NCBI RefSeq assembly: GCF_000820105.1
Contig: NZ_CDDB01000068.1
Location: 62,001 to 126,000 of the forward strand
Length of the DNA: 64,000 bases
Source of the DNA: Aeromonas schubertii
GTDB taxonomy: Bacteria; Pseudomonadota; Gammaproteobacteria; Enterobacterales; Aeromonadaceae
Reading direction: 5' to 3'
The notes under the pieces are model-generated. The model saw only the letters and a list, made by a program, of their open reading frames with translations. It searched no databases and had not been told where the DNA came from. Below are positions 42,941 to 51,987 of this stretch, piece by piece (positions within the stretch are counted from its first letter, which is position 1; each line of letters starts with the position of its first letter). The position numbers and the translations under genes were made by a program.

Positions 42941-43606
42941 ATGCAGGAGATGCTGGTCGCCATCTGGCAGCAGGATTATGAACAACTGAGCCATCTTGGC
43001 GCCGTCGGCCTGCTGGTCACCTGCCTGGTCGTCATCCTCTTTCTCGAATCGAGCTTCGTCTTTCTCCCCCTGCCGGGGGACAGCCTGGTGTTGCTGGCCG
43101 GTGGCCTGGTCGGCCTTGGGGTGCTGGGTCCCGAGGTAACCCTGCTCTATCTGCCGCTGGCTGCCGGGTTGGGGAGCATGGTGGCTTATTGGCAGGGGCA
43201 TGCGCTGGCCGGTACCCGCTTCATGCACCATATCGAGCGCCTCATTCCCGAGGGGAGTGTGGAGCGGGCCGGCGGCCTGCTCAAGCGCTATGGCTTTCTG
43301 GCCATGTTTCTCTCCCGTTTCATCCCCTTTGTGCGCGTGCTTACCCCCATGCTGATGGGGGTCTCGCGGCTGCACCTGCCCCGGGTGGCGCTGGTCAGCT
43401 TCGCCAGCGCCTTTCTCTGGAGCCTTGCCCTTAGCCTCATCAGCAAGGGGATGATGCAGGTGCCATTGCTGGCCGAGTACCACCATCTCTTCGCCAAGTG
43501 CCTGTTGGTCACCTCCCTGCTGCTCTTTATGGTGGCCATCATCACCATAGGGCTGCGTCTCTATCGGCGCCGGCAACTGGGGCGGGCGGCCAACCCCGGT
43601 GAGTAA
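42941..43606 (+). CDS. DedA family membrane protein, copy 1
   Basis: 221 aa, SNARE-associated/DedA superfamily of inner-membrane proteins that move lipid carriers such as undecaprenyl phosphate or phospholipids. The diagnostic motif is present: FLESSFVFLPLPGDSLVLLAG, then GSMVAYWQGHALAG, then KRYGFLAMFLSRFIPFVRVLTP with its conserved Arg residues. About 5 hydrophobic segments. A close paralogue follows at 43790 on the same strand, 183 bp away, so this is a tandem duplication. DedA proteins are needed for polymyxin resistance in several bacteria, which fits the nearby phoPQ and eptA. Confidence 0.88.
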   Translation: MQEMLVAIWQQDYEQLSHLGAVGLLVTCLVVILFLESSFVFLPLPGDSLVLLAGGLVGLGVLGPEVTLLYLPLAAGLGSMVAYWQGHALAGTRFMHHIERLIPEGSVERAGGLLKRYGFLAMFLSRFIPFVRVLTPMLMGVSRLHLPRVALVSFASAFLWSLALSLISKGMMQVPLLAEYHHLFAKCLLVTSLLLFMVAIITIGLRLYRRRQLGRAANPGE

Positions 43607-43789
43607 AATCGGGTCGAAATTGGAGCATCCTCACGTCTTGACGGGAATTTGGCTTCCAATGGGGCTGTTCATGGGGGCCGTAGCGCGGTAGGCTTCTGCC
43701 ACTGTGTTTGATTGGCCCCGGGGCCAACCCTTGCTTGCGTTGGCCCTCTGGTCGACGGGGGCCGGCATGACGAGGAGCGATAGCGCATC

Positions 43790-44431
43790 ATGCATGAGTT
43801 GCTGGTGGCCATCTGGCATCAAGACTACAACCAACTGATCCATATGCAGGCCATGGGGCCCCTCATCGCCTGCCTGATGGTGATCCTCTTTCTCGAATCG
43901 AGCTTCGTTTTTCTCCCCCTGCCGGGGGACAGCCTGGTGCTGCTGGCGGGGGGGCTGACCGGCCTCGGTGTGATGGGGCCTGAGGTGGCACTGTTCTACA
44001 TGCCCCTCGCCGCCGGTCTCGGCAGCCTTATCGCCTATTGGCAGGGGCACGCCCTGCACGGCACCTCCTTCATGGGGATGATAGAGAGAGCCATCCCCGA
44101 CGAGAGCCTGCCCAAGGCCTCCCGGCTGCTCAACCGCTACGGCTTTCTCGCCATGTTCTCTTCGCGCTTTATCCCCTTCGTGCGGGTCCTGACTCCCATG
44201 TTGATGGGGATGTCGCGTCTGCGTCTTGGCGGCGTCATGGTCTCGAGTTTTGCCAGCGCCTTTCTCTGGAGCATGCTGCTGGCGCTGTTTGGACGGGCCG
44301 TCATGACCATCCCCTTCTTCGCCCAGCATCAGCAGCTACTGACCAAGAGCCTGCTTATCTGCTCCGGCACTCTCTTTATTGCCGCCATGGTGGCCATCGG
44401 CCTGCGCCTCTACCGTCGCCGTTACGGTTAA
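43790..44431 (+). CDS. DedA family membrane protein, copy 2
   Basis: 213 aa paralogue of the preceding gene. It shares ESSFVFLPLPGDSLVLLAGG, the YWQGHAL block, RYGFLAMF.SRFIPFVRVLTPMLMG and FASAFLWS, while the loop at about 90-115 and the C-terminus differ. The duplication is therefore not very recent. The 183-bp spacer shows no terminator, so joint transcription is possible. Both copies keep the membrane-embedded acidic and arginine residues required for activity. Confidence 0.88.
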   Translation: MHELLVAIWHQDYNQLIHMQAMGPLIACLMVILFLESSFVFLPLPGDSLVLLAGGLTGLGVMGPEVALFYMPLAAGLGSLIAYWQGHALHGTSFMGMIERAIPDESLPKASRLLNRYGFLAMFSSRFIPFVRVLTPMLMGMSRLRLGGVMVSSFASAFLWSMLLALFGRAVMTIPFFAQHQQLLTKSLLICSGTLFIAAMVAIGLRLYRRRYG

Positions 44432-44525
44432 CCATGCCTCCCACTGCCGGCGGGTGCGGTGCTTGCCGGGGAGGGCGGGTAAGTGGCACCCTGTCGTACT
44501 CTAATGAATACGGCAGGGAGGCCAA

Positions 44526-44786
44526 ATGCGAATTGCCATTCTCGATGACTACCAGCTCAGCAGTCAGACCATGGGGTTGCCCGAGCCCCACCGGTTGACA
44601 CGTTTTACCCGTCCGGCACCGGATCGACAGACCCTGATCGAGCGGCTCTTGCCCTTTGATGCGTTGATCCTGATCCGCGAACGCACCCGGCTCGACGGCG
44701 CGCTGCTCGCCGCCTTGCCCAATCTGAAGGTGATAAGCCAGACCGGACGCGTCAGTGGCCACATCGATCTGGAGGCCAATCCATGA
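44526..44786 (+). pseudogene. Truncated D-2-hydroxyacid dehydrogenase remnant
   Basis: 86 codons. The start MRIAILDDYQ, the middle FDALILIRERTRL and PNLKVISQTGRVSGHIDLEA match the N-terminal substrate-binding domain of D-isomer-specific 2-hydroxyacid dehydrogenases (normally about 315 aa). The reading frame then stops at NP. The Rossmann domain and catalytic Arg/Glu/His are missing, so it cannot be an active dehydrogenase. The stop overlaps the methyltransferase ATG (ATGA), suggesting a deletion that joined the two genes and left the remnant as an upstream coupled ORF. Confidence 0.75.
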
Positions 44787-45361
44787 CTCTTGAAGCCCTC
44801 AAGCGAGAGCTGGAGCTCTTTGGTGAACGCCACGACGCCGAGACGGCCCATCATGGCCAGCGAATGCTCAACATCACCCGGGACACGGGGGAATTTCTGG
44901 GGGTACTGGTACGCGCTACCGGTGCCAAGAGGGTGCTTGAGGTGGGTACTTCGAATGGCTATTCGACCCTCTGGCTGGCCGAGGCGGTGCGTGATGCGGG
45001 CGGCAAGGTGATGACCCTGGAGCTACAGGAGAGCAAGCGCATGCTGGCGCTCGCCAACGTCGAGCGGGCCGGGCTCTTGCCCTGGATTGAGCTGGTGGGG
45101 GGCGATGCTGAGGCGACGCTGGAGAAGCTGGCCCCGGGGAGCATAGACCTGCTGTTTCTCGACGCCGACCGCAGCCGTTATCAGGGCTGGTGGCCGCAGT
45201 TGCAACGCCTGCTTGCCCCGCGGGGTCTGCTGGTGGTCGATAACGCGCTCTCCCACGCTCATGAGCTGGCCGACTGGCGGGAAGAGGTTGAGGCCAACCC
45301 CCGATTCGCCACCAGCCTGGTGCCGGTGGGAAAGGGGGAGTGGCTGGTGACGCGCCGTTAG
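44783..45361 (+). CDS. O-methyltransferase family protein
   Basis: 192-aa SAM-dependent methyltransferase. The SAM-binding motif I is VLEVGTSNGYST, motif II VMTLELQES and the post-motif DLLFLDADR with its metal-binding-type Asp, as in class I catechol/caffeoyl-CoA O-methyltransferases. The ATG at 44783 overlaps the stop of the truncated dehydrogenase frame, so translation may be coupled to it. Its 3' end overlaps the convergent phoQ end by a few bases. Substrate unknown. Confidence 0.8.
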   Translation: MTLEALKRELELFGERHDAETAHHGQRMLNITRDTGEFLGVLVRATGAKRVLEVGTSNGYSTLWLAEAVRDAGGKVMTLELQESKRMLALANVERAGLLPWIELVGGDAEATLEKLAPGSIDLLFLDADRSRYQGWWPQLQRLLAPRGLLVVDNALSHAHELADWREEVEANPRFATSLVPVGKGEWLVTRR

Positions 45362-46716
45362 GGGAGCGTGAGGGTAAAGCGGGCACCGCCGAGAGGGGAT
45401 TCGTCCACTCTGATGGTGCCGCCGTAGGAGTCGACTATCTCGGCCGCGACGGCGAGACCTATCCCTTGTCCCCCCGAGCTGTCGGCGCGTACCCCGCGCT
45501 GGAAGATCTGCTCGCACTTGCCCGGCTCGATGCCGGGGCCGTCATCCTCGATAAGGATCAGCAGGCGCTTCTCCTTGTAGCGCAGGGTCACCTGCACCTG
45601 GGAGATGGCGAACTTGCAGGCGTTGTCGAGCAGGTTGCCCATCAGCTCCATCAGATCGCCCTGATCCCCGGAGAAGAGGGCATCGTCGTCGAAGTAAAAA
45701 CGGGTCTGCAGCTTTTTGTGGCGATAGACCTTGGCCAGACTGGCGAGCAGCTTCTCGATGAGGGGCACAGGCTCGGTACCGCGTTTGGAGAGACCCTGGC
45801 GACCGGTCACGGCGCGCCGCAGCTGATACTGGATGATCTGATCCATGGTGAGGATCTGGTCGTTGAGACTGTCGTTGGCCTCACGTCCAATCCCCGCATC
45901 CTGCGCCGTGATCTGGATGAGGGCGAGGCGGGTCTTGAGGCTGTGGGCGAGATCGTTCAGGGCGTGCTGATAGCGCAGGGTCTGCTGGCGTTCGTTCTCC
46001 AGCAGCTGGTTGACCGATTCGGTCAGCGGCAGCAGCTCACGCTCATATCCGCTCGAGAGGGCCTCACGCTTGCTCTCCCTGATCTCGTCTATCTCCTGGC
46101 GCAGGGTGTAGAGGGAGCCGAGAGTCCAGCGGGTGGTGAGCAGCAGCAGGCCAAACAGCAGCAGGTAGCCGGCCACTGCCTGGCGGATCCGCTTGCCGAG
46201 GTAGGCGCGGGTTGCCTCCAGATAGCGTTTGGCCGTGTCGATCATCACCACATAGTAGGTGACCGGCAGCCCCTGCTCACTGCGGGAGAAGCGCATGCTG
46301 TAGATGAAGTAGTTCCCCTTGGTCAGCGCCAGATAGCGAAACAGGTAGTCCTTGTCCTCCTTGCCCAGGTAACGGGTGAGATCGTCACAGATCTTCTCTT
46401 TGACGGCCAGCACCTCGGGCATATAGAGATTGGACCAACTCATCTGGCCATCGGCACGGCAGATCAGGGTATCGAGGGAGGGATCGATAGCCTCCCGGTT
46501 GATCAGGATGGCATTGGGATCATTGCCCTTCTCCTTGAGCCCGCTCGCCGAGAGCAGCCGGGAGAGGTTCTGGTTCATCCGGGTGCTGTACTCCTGGGTC
46601 AGCTCTTCCGAATAGGTGCGATAGAGGGCGTAGACGGCCACGGCGGTGATGAGACCTATCACCACCATGGAGCTTAAGAGTAACTTGAGATGCAGGGAGC
46701 GGCGGATCAGTTGCAT
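45358..46716 (-). CDS. phoQ: Sensor histidine kinase PhoQ
   Basis: Inner-membrane sensor of low Mg2+, acidic pH and cationic peptides, partner of PhoP. 452 aa. TM1 is about 10-30, the PhoQ-type periplasmic domain about 31-180, and TM2 about 183-203. Then come HAMP, the H-box NDLAHSLKTRLALIQ (E. coli NDLTHSLKTPLA) and an ATPase domain with NLLDNACKFA, EDDGPGIEP and GGQGIGLAVA. The ATG lies 10 bp inside the phoP end, so the two are translationally coupled. The acidic Mg2+ cluster of enteric PhoQ is less pronounced here (KEDKD), so ligand affinity may differ. Confidence 0.93.
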   Translation of the reverse strand: MQLIRRSLHLKLLLSSMVVIGLITAVAVYALYRTYSEELTQEYSTRMNQNLSRLLSASGLKEKGNDPNAILINREAIDPSLDTLICRADGQMSWSNLYMPEVLAVKEKICDDLTRYLGKEDKDYLFRYLALTKGNYFIYSMRFSRSEQGLPVTYYVVMIDTAKRYLEATRAYLGKRIRQAVAGYLLLFGLLLLTTRWTLGSLYTLRQEIDEIRESKREALSSGYERELLPLTESVNQLLENERQQTLRYQHALNDLAHSLKTRLALIQITAQDAGIGREANDSLNDQILTMDQIIQYQLRRAVTGRQGLSKRGTEPVPLIEKLLASLAKVYRHKKLQTRFYFDDDALFSGDQGDLMELMGNLLDNACKFAISQVQVTLRYKEKRLLILIEDDGPGIEPGKCEQIFQRGVRADSSGGQGIGLAVAAEIVDSYGGTIRVDESPLGGARFTLTLP

Positions 46717-47381
46717 GAGAGGTTAAAGATATAGCCCTGGCGCCGAATGGTCGAGATGGGCTGGATATCGCCACTGGGGTCGAGCTTCTTGCGCAGGCGG
46801 CTCACCATCACCTCTATGGTGTTGGGATCCCCCTCGCCATCCCCGTAGAGCTGGTCCAGAAGCTGTTGCTTGGAGACCACCTGGCGGGCGTTGCGCATCA
46901 GGTATTCGAGGATCAGGTACTCGAAGCTGGTGAGGGTCACCACCTCGCCCGCGACTTTCAGCTCCTTGCGTGACAGATCCAGCTCATAGTCGCCGGCGCA
47001 CACCCGCGGGGAGATAAAGCCGGCGCTGCGGCGCACCAGGGCATTGAGTCGGGCCAGCAGCTCATCTTTTTGAAACGGCTTGACCAGATAGTCGTCGGCC
47101 CCCGCCTCGAGCCCTTCCACCTTGTCCTGCCAGTTTCCCCGGGCGGTGAGAATGATGATGGGGAAGGGGATCTGCTGTTCGCGCAGGCGGCGGATCAGGG
47201 TCAAGCCATCCATGCCGGGCAGGCCGAGATCGACGATGCCCACATCGATGGGATAATTGTCCGCAAAGTGGAGCGCCAGTTCACCGTCGTGGGCGTTGTA
47301 GATCTGATTACCTGCCTCCCCCAGCACAGTGGTGAGGTGGTGGTTGAGCAGCTTGTCATCTTCAACGAGAAGGATCTTCAT
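46707..47381 (-). CDS. phoP: Response regulator PhoP
   Basis: OmpR-type regulator, 224 aa. The receiver domain has acidic pair ED9-10, phospho-Asp in VDLGLPGMDG and the switch lysine in VKPF. The linker is followed by a winged helix ending VSRLRKKLDPSGDIQPISTIRRQGYIFNL. The order phoP-phoQ with overlap matches the conserved operon. Targets usually include Mg2+ uptake and lipid A modification, and often pmrAB/eptA, consistent with eptA 5 kb away. No pair of PhoP hexamers was found ahead of the gene, so autoregulation is not evident. Confidence 0.93.
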   Translation of the reverse strand: MKILLVEDDKLLNHHLTTVLGEAGNQIYNAHDGELALHFADNYPIDVGIVDLGLPGMDGLTLIRRLREQQIPFPIIILTARGNWQDKVEGLEAGADDYLVKPFQKDELLARLNALVRRSAGFISPRVCAGDYELDLSRKELKVAGEVVTLTSFEYLILEYLMRNARQVVSKQQLLDQLYGDGEGDPNTIEVMVSRLRKKLDPSGDIQPISTIRRQGYIFNLSCN

Positions 47382-47413
47382 CTTGGTATCCAGCGAATCG
47401 GTTTGGCGTCTAT

Positions 47414-47442
47414 CTTATGCAGACTCGGGGGGAAGGGGTCAA
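47414..47442 (-). promoter_or_regulatory. Candidate phoPQ promoter
   Basis: On the minus strand TTGACC (47437-47442), 17-base spacer, CATAAG (47414-47419), 33 bases before the phoP ATG. The -10 is weak, as expected if an activator assists. Confidence 0.45.
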
Positions 47443-47486
47443 TCCGGAGGGTATCAAACAAGCCTGAACCGTGACTGGACGCAAAC

Positions 47487-47513
47487 AAAAAGCCCTGCAC
47501 TTGCAGGGCTTTT
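47487..47513 (-). terminator. fldA terminator
   Basis: On the minus strand AAAAGCCCTGCA pairs with TGCAGGGCTTTT around a two-base loop, followed by more U, 3 bases past the fldA stop. Confidence 0.92.
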
Positions 47514-47516
47514 GGC

Positions 47517-48041
47517 TTATTCCAGCTCGGAGAGGCACATCTCTTCGTGCAGTTGCTTGCACCACTTCTGAACGCGCTCGGCGGTCAGTTCGGGCTGGCG
47601 ATCCTCGTCGATGCCCAGACCCACGAAGTGCTTGTCGTCGACCAGCGCCTTGGAGGCCTCGAACTCGTAACCTGCGGTTGGCCAGTGACCGATGATAACG
47701 GCGCCGCGTGTTTCAACCACGTCACGCAGGGTTCCCATGGCGTCGAGGAAGTACTCGGCGTAGTCCTCCTGATCGCCACAACCGAAGATGGCCACCAGCT
47801 TGTTGTTGAAGTCGATCTCTTCGAGCTCGGGGAAGAAGTCGTCCCAGTCGGCCTGGGATTCGCCGTAGTACCAGGTCGGGATGCCAAAGATCAGCAGATC
47901 GAAGTTCTCGATATCTGCCTTGCTGCTCTTGGCGATGTCGTGGACCTCGATCAACTGCTTGCCCAGCTCTTTCTGGATCATCTTGGCGACAGCTTCGGTA
48001 TTACCGGTATCGCTGCCAAAAAACAGACCTACACTTGCCAT
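47517..48041 (-). CDS. fldA: Flavodoxin FldA
   Basis: 174-aa long-chain flavodoxin, low-potential electron carrier binding FMN. The phosphate loop GSDTGNTEAVA and the FMN isoalloxazine loops (PTWYYGESQADWDD and FGCGDQEDYAEYF) are intact. E. coli FldA (176 aa) has the same layout. It is preceded 41 bp upstream by ybfE on the same strand, as in E. coli; fur, which follows fldA there, is absent here and replaced by phoPQ. Confidence 0.96.
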   Translation of the reverse strand: MASVGLFFGSDTGNTEAVAKMIQKELGKQLIEVHDIAKSSKADIENFDLLIFGIPTWYYGESQADWDDFFPELEEIDFNNKLVAIFGCGDQEDYAEYFLDAMGTLRDVVETRGAVIIGHWPTAGYEFEASKALVDDKHFVGLGIDEDRQPELTAERVQKWCKQLHEEMCLSELE

Positions 48042-48082
48042 GGTGTCTCGTTACCCGTTTGTGGTGTTGATTCTGGAAATCA

Positions 48083-48376
48083 TCAGACGGCCGCCTCGGG
48101 GAGGAGGGTATCCATCTGCTGCTTCAGGATAGATTGGATCAGCTCGGCACGGCTGACATTCTGGCGCTCGGCCAGCTGGTTCAGGCGTTCCAGCAGGTCG
48201 GCCTCCACCTTCAACTCGACTCGCTTGAGCCCATTCTCGCGATCGCGCTTCAGCTGGTTGCGCTTGTTGATCTTGAGCTGTGCCTCGCGGGGGAGTGGGT
48301 TGGTTTTCGGCCGGCCCGGGCGTTTTTCGTTGGCGAACAGATCCAGAGTGGTGCGATCAGCTTGCTGCTTGGCCAT
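48083..48376 (-). CDS. ybfE: LexA-regulated protein YbfE, CopG-like
   Basis: 97 aa. DRTTLDLFANEKRPGRPKTN and INKRNQLKRD match E. coli YbfE almost exactly. The C-terminal half is a ribbon-helix-helix (KRVELKVEADLLERLNQLAE then NVSRAELIQSILKQQ), so it probably binds DNA. The E. coli gene belongs to the LexA regulon, but no SOS box is visible here. It probably forms one transcript with the upstream DUF2788 gene (12-bp gap) and fldA. Confidence 0.9.
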   Translation of the reverse strand: MAKQQADRTTLDLFANEKRPGRPKTNPLPREAQLKINKRNQLKRDRENGLKRVELKVEADLLERLNQLAERQNVSRAELIQSILKQQMDTLLPEAAV

Positions 48377-48388
48377 ACAACTTCTTTT

Positions 48389-48610
48389 TTAGCCGATCCC
48401 TGCGCCTTCCCAGCTCAGTTCGATCAGCCCCTTGGCGACAAAACCCGCGCACCCCAGAAACAGTACCAACCAGACGATAAAGCGGCCAAACTTGGGCACG
48501 TTGCCCCGTTTGAGCACGTCATGGATGGCGAGACCGATCAACAGAAATACGGCCAGAAAGAAGATCTTTAGGCCGAGACTTTCAATTAAATCAATATGTT
48601 CACTCAACAT
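48389..48610 (-). CDS. DUF2788 small membrane protein
   Basis: 73 aa with two hydrophobic helices (about 13-31 and 44-64) separated by a short basic loop (HDVLKRGNVPKFGR). This is the DUF2788 pattern, a gene commonly found between ybfF and ybfE. Function unknown. First gene of the DUF2788-ybfE-fldA unit. Confidence 0.8.
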   Translation of the reverse strand: MLSEHIDLIESLGLKIFFLAVFLLIGLAIHDVLKRGNVPKFGRFIVWLVLFLGCAGFVAKGLIELSWEGAGIG

Positions 48611-48665
48611 GGGATGCGCACACTCCTTATGACCGGCGCACTATAGCATAAAGGCCTTCGTACTG

Positions 48666-49436
48666 TTAACCGCCTGTCGACAGGAAATCCACAACCAAGC
48701 GGTTGAACAGGGAGGGTTTTTCCGCGTGCAGCCAGTGCCCCGCCGGACTCACCACCCTGGCCCTGGCCGCCGGGAACTGGGCCGTGACCGATGCCTGATG
48801 GGCGGGCAGCAGATAATCCGACTCCGACCCCTTGATAAAGAGGGTGGGGCCGTCGAAGCGGGAGAGGGGATCCGGCCAGCCCATGATATCCCCGTAGGCC
48901 CCTATGATGGCGTTCACGTTGAAGCGCCACTCCCAGCCATGCTCCCCCTTGGCGAACGACTTGAGCAGAAACTGGCGCACCCCGGCCTCTTCCACATGGG
49001 CGGCGAGGATGGCATCGGCCTCGCTGCGCCCGGCAGGCGCCGCGGCGATCACCGCCTGCAGGCCGGCGAAGACATGCTGGTGGCGAGCATGGGGATAGGC
49101 GACCGGCGCCATATCCACCACCACCAGGCGGCTCACTCGTGCTGGTGCCTGCTTGGCCACCTGCATGGCGATCTTGCCCCCCATGGAGTGGCCGATAAGG
49201 GTGGCCTGAGCCAGCCCGAGCGCATCCATCAGGGCGAGGATGTCGTCGGCCATCTCCGGGTAGCTCATGCTCTCTCGATGAAAAGAGGCGCCGTGGTTGC
49301 GCACGTCGACGCTGATAACATCGAACCCCTCGCTCAAGGGACGGGCCAGCAGGCCGAGGTTGTCGAGGCTGCCAAACAGGCCGTGGATCAGGATGACCGG
49401 CTCACCGGTGCCCTGACGTTTGAAATTAAGTAGCAA
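48666..49436 (-). CDS. ybfF: Alpha/beta hydrolase YbfF
   Basis: 256-aa esterase. The oxyanion motif HGLFGSLDNLG is near the start, the nucleophile Ser is in GHSMGG, the acid lies in the KGSESDYL region, and the catalytic His is in AGHWLHAEKP. E. coli YbfF hydrolyses acyl-CoA-like and short esters. It is divergent from seqA, the same arrangement as in E. coli. Confidence 0.92.
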   Translation of the reverse strand: MLLNFKRQGTGEPVILIHGLFGSLDNLGLLARPLSEGFDVISVDVRNHGASFHRESMSYPEMADDILALMDALGLAQATLIGHSMGGKIAMQVAKQAPARVSRLVVVDMAPVAYPHARHQHVFAGLQAVIAAAPAGRSEADAILAAHVEEAGVRQFLLKSFAKGEHGWEWRFNVNAIIGAYGDIMGWPDPLSRFDGPTLFIKGSESDYLLPAHQASVTAQFPAARARVVSPAGHWLHAEKPSLFNRLVVDFLSTGG

Positions 49437-49628
49437 AATTACCTTCCTGCCGCATGTTCATTGATTCGATGATTGTTGTAATGTGCTGAAAGAAAACAGT
49501 TTCGATCAACTTTTAGGTAAATTGATGTGGTAATGTTCCAACAAAATACCCCAGAGGGTGCACAGGATCACATACCGGCCTCGCCATTATGCCTTATTCT
49601 TGGCCCATTGCCGCGCATGCCCCTTCCC

Positions 49629-49657
49629 TTGGGCTGGCGGGGCTGCCTATGTATAAT
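49629..49657 (+). promoter_or_regulatory. seqA promoter
   Basis: TTGGGC (49629-49634), 17-base spacer, TATAAT (49652-49657) with TG directly before it, 38 bases before the seqA ATG. The rest of 49437-49628 is AT-rich and should hold the divergent ybfF promoter. Confidence 0.65.
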
Positions 49658-49695
49658 CGCCGCATCCGTTTTCCCATGAGCCCAGTGCCAACCCT

Positions 49696-50202
49696 ATGAA
49701 AACCATCGAGCTTGATGACGATCTCTACCTCTACATCGCCAGCCAGACCCGCCATATCGGTGAGAGTGCCTCGGATATACTGCGCCGCCTGCTCGCCCAG
49801 CCGGTCGCCACTGGTGAGACCGGGGCTGCGGTGACCAGAAAGCCGGCCCAGGCGAGCGCCTCGGCCAGCGGTCTGCTCGCCCTGCTCGAGGGCGGTGAGT
49901 TGGCCCAGGAGGAGCGCTCCATCCAGCGTTTCATGCTGATTCTGGCCAGCCTCTACGGGGAGAACCCGGTGGCCTTCACCCAGGCTGCCGAGATCAAGGG
50001 GCGCAAGCGGATGTACTTCTCCCGCGATCCCGAGGCCCTGCGCGCGAGTGGCAGCACCACCAAACCCAAGCCGGTACCCGGTACCCCCTTCTGGGTGATC
50101 ACCAACACCAACACCAGTCGCAAGCAGAACATCATCGCCCAGCTGATGAGCAGCATGGGTTATGAGGAAGAGCTGACGACCCGGGTATGTGCCGCCATCT
50201 GA
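49696..50202 (+). CDS. seqA: Replication initiation negative modulator SeqA
   Basis: 168 aa. It binds hemimethylated GATC and sequesters oriC after initiation. The N-terminal oligomerisation motif [23 protein letters not shown] and the C-terminal DNA-binding domain ([40 protein letters not shown] with its GATC-reading loop) are intact. pgm follows 25 bp later on the same strand, the conserved operon. Confidence 0.96.
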   Translation: MKTIELDDDLYLYIASQTRHIGESASDILRRLLAQPVATGETGAAVTRKPAQASASASGLLALLEGGELAQEERSIQRFMLILASLYGENPVAFTQAAEIKGRKRMYFSRDPEALRASGSTTKPKPVPGTPFWVITNTNTSRKQNIIAQLMSSMGYEEELTTRVCAAI

Positions 50203-50227
50203 TTCATCGTTAGCAAGGAAAGACGAC

Positions 50228-51877
50228 ATGGCCCTTCATTCTCACGCCGGTCAACCGGCTCGCGCCGAAGACCTGACCAACATTCCCCGTCTGGTCAGCG
50301 CCTACTACCTCAACAAGCCGGATATGAGCCGTCCCGAGCAGCGGGTCGCCTTCGGGACCTCAGGTCATCGGGGCAGCAGCTTCGACGGCGCCTTCACCGA
50401 GTCCCATATTCTGGCGGTGACCCAGGCGCTGGTGGAGTATCGCCAGCAGGCCGGCATCCGTGGACCCCTGTTTGTGGGCATGGATACCCACGCGCTCTCC
50501 GAGGCGGCGCTGGCGAGCGCCGTCGAGGTGCTGGCAGCCAACGGCGTCGAGGTGCGTATTCAGGCCGGTCTCGGCTACACCCCGACGCCGGTCATCTCCC
50601 ATGCCATCCTGGCCTACAACGGTGCCGGTCACGCCGAGCAGGCCGATGGCGTGGTGATCACCCCGTCCCACAACCCGCCGCGCGATGGTGGCTTCAAGTA
50701 CAACCCGCCCCACGGCGGTCCGGCCGAAGGGGAGATCACGGCCTGGGTCGAGGCTCGCGCCAATGCCATTCTCGAAGCGGGCCTGGTGGAGGTGAAGCGG
50801 GTGCCGTTTGCACAGGCGCTGACCCTGGCCAACGTGGTTGAGCACGATTATGTGACCCCCTATGTGGACGATCTCGAACAGGTCATCGATGTGGAAGCCA
50901 TCAGGAAGGCAGGCATCAAGATAGGCGTCGATCCGCTCGGTGGCTCCGGCGTGGCCTATTGGGATGTGATCGCCAAGCGCTATGACCTCGATATCGAGGT
51001 GGTCAACTACCGGGTCGACCCCACCTTCTCCTTCATGACCCTGGACAAGGACGGCAAGATCCGCATGGATTGCTCCAGCCCCTATGCCATGGCAAGCCTG
51101 ATTGCGCTCAAAGACAAGTTCGACATCGCCCTGGGTAACGACCCGGACTACGATCGTCACGGCATCGTCACCAAGGCCGGGTTGATGAACCCGAACCACT
51201 ATCTGGCGGTGGCGATCCAGTATCTCTTCACCCACCGTACCGGCTGGCCAGAGGCCGCCGCCGTGGGCAAGACGCTGGTCTCCTCGTCCATGATCGATCG
51301 GGTCGCCGCCGATATCGGCCGTACCCTCAAAGAGGTGCCGGTCGGCTTCAAGTGGTTCGTCGATGGTCTCTTCAGTGGCGACTTCGGCTTTGGGGGTGAG
51401 GAGAGCGCCGGCGCCTCCTTCCTGCGCAAAGACGGCCGCGTCTGGACCACCGACAAGGATGGCTTCATCCTGGCGCTGCTGGCCGCCGAGATCCTGGCGG
51501 TCACCGGCAAGGATCCCCAGGCGCACTACGACGCCCTGGAGGCGCGCTTTGGTCGCTCCAGCTATCGCCGTATCGACGCCCCGGCCAACACGGCCCAGAA
51601 GGCGGTGCTCTCCAAGCTCGATCCGAGCCTGGTCGAGGCCTCCAGCCTCGCCGGCGAACCCATCCTGGCCAAGCTCACCGCCGCCCCCGGCAACGGGGCG
51701 GCCATCGGTGGTCTCAAGGTGGTGACCGAGAACGGCTGGTTCGCGGCGCGCCCCTCCGGCACCGAGTCTATTTACAAGATCTACATGGAGAGCTTCCGGG
51801 GTGAAGAGCACCTGGATCTCATCCAGAAAGAGGCCCAGGAGATCGTCTCCGCCGCCCTGGCCAAGGCCGGGGTCTGA
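50228..51877 (+). CDS. pgm: Phosphoglucomutase (alpha-D-glucose specific)
   Basis: Interconverts glucose-1-phosphate and glucose-6-phosphate, supplying UDP-glucose for polysaccharide and LPS. 549 aa from the ATG at 50228 (AAGGAAAG upstream). The phosphoserine loop is [10 protein letters not shown], the metal loop DPDYDRHG, the sugar loop GEESAG and the phosphate-binding loop RPSGTES. Co-transcribed with seqA; a strong terminator follows. Confidence 0.97.
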   Translation: MALHSHAGQPARAEDLTNIPRLVSAYYLNKPDMSRPEQRVAFGTSGHRGSSFDGAFTESHILAVTQALVEYRQQAGIRGPLFVGMDTHALSEAALASAVEVLAANGVEVRIQAGLGYTPTPVISHAILAYNGAGHAEQADGVVITPSHNPPRDGGFKYNPPHGGPAEGEITAWVEARANAILEAGLVEVKRVPFAQALTLANVVEHDYVTPYVDDLEQVIDVEAIRKAGIKIGVDPLGGSGVAYWDVIAKRYDLDIEVVNYRVDPTFSFMTLDKDGKIRMDCSSPYAMASLIALKDKFDIALGNDPDYDRHGIVTKAGLMNPNHYLAVAIQYLFTHRTGWPEAAAVGKTLVSSSMIDRVAADIGRTLKEVPVGFKWFVDGLFSGDFGFGGEESAGASFLRKDGRVWTTDKDGFILALLAAEILAVTGKDPQAHYDALEARFGRSSYRRIDAPANTAQKAVLSKLDPSLVEASSLAGEPILAKLTAAPGNGAAIGGLKVVTENGWFAARPSGTESIYKIYMESFRGEEHLDLIQKEAQEIVSAALAKAGV

Positions 51878-51891
51878 GCCTCTTGCGTCTC

Positions 51892-51923
51892 GGGGCCGCC
51901 TGCGGGCGGCCCTCTTTTTTTCT
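51892..51923 (+). terminator. seqA-pgm terminator
   Basis: GGGCCGCC and GGCGGCCC (51893-51900 and 51905-51912) pair around TGCG, followed by TCTTTTTTTCTC, directly ahead of the eptA control region. Confidence 0.92.
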
Positions 51924-51925
51924 CC

Positions 51926-51942
51926 CTTAAGGTCTTCTTAAG
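51926..51942 (+). promoter_or_regulatory. PmrA (BasR) box upstream of eptA
   Basis: CTTAAG (51926-51931), five bases, CTTAAG (51937-51942) matches the PmrA consensus YTTAAK-N5-YTTAAK at every position. It lies 45 bp before the eptA ATG, the usual place for an activator overlapping a poor -35. The downstream -10 is weak. This implies induction by PmrAB (BasRS). Confidence 0.75.
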
Positions 51943-51987
51943 TTTGCTGCGGCACCCTCACTCCATCCTTTTTGATGGGGAAGTTCC

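Noticed and set aside
48611-48665. LexA box for the ybfE unit
   Set aside because: CTGT and ACAG occur nearby but with the wrong spacing (13 rather than 8 bases).
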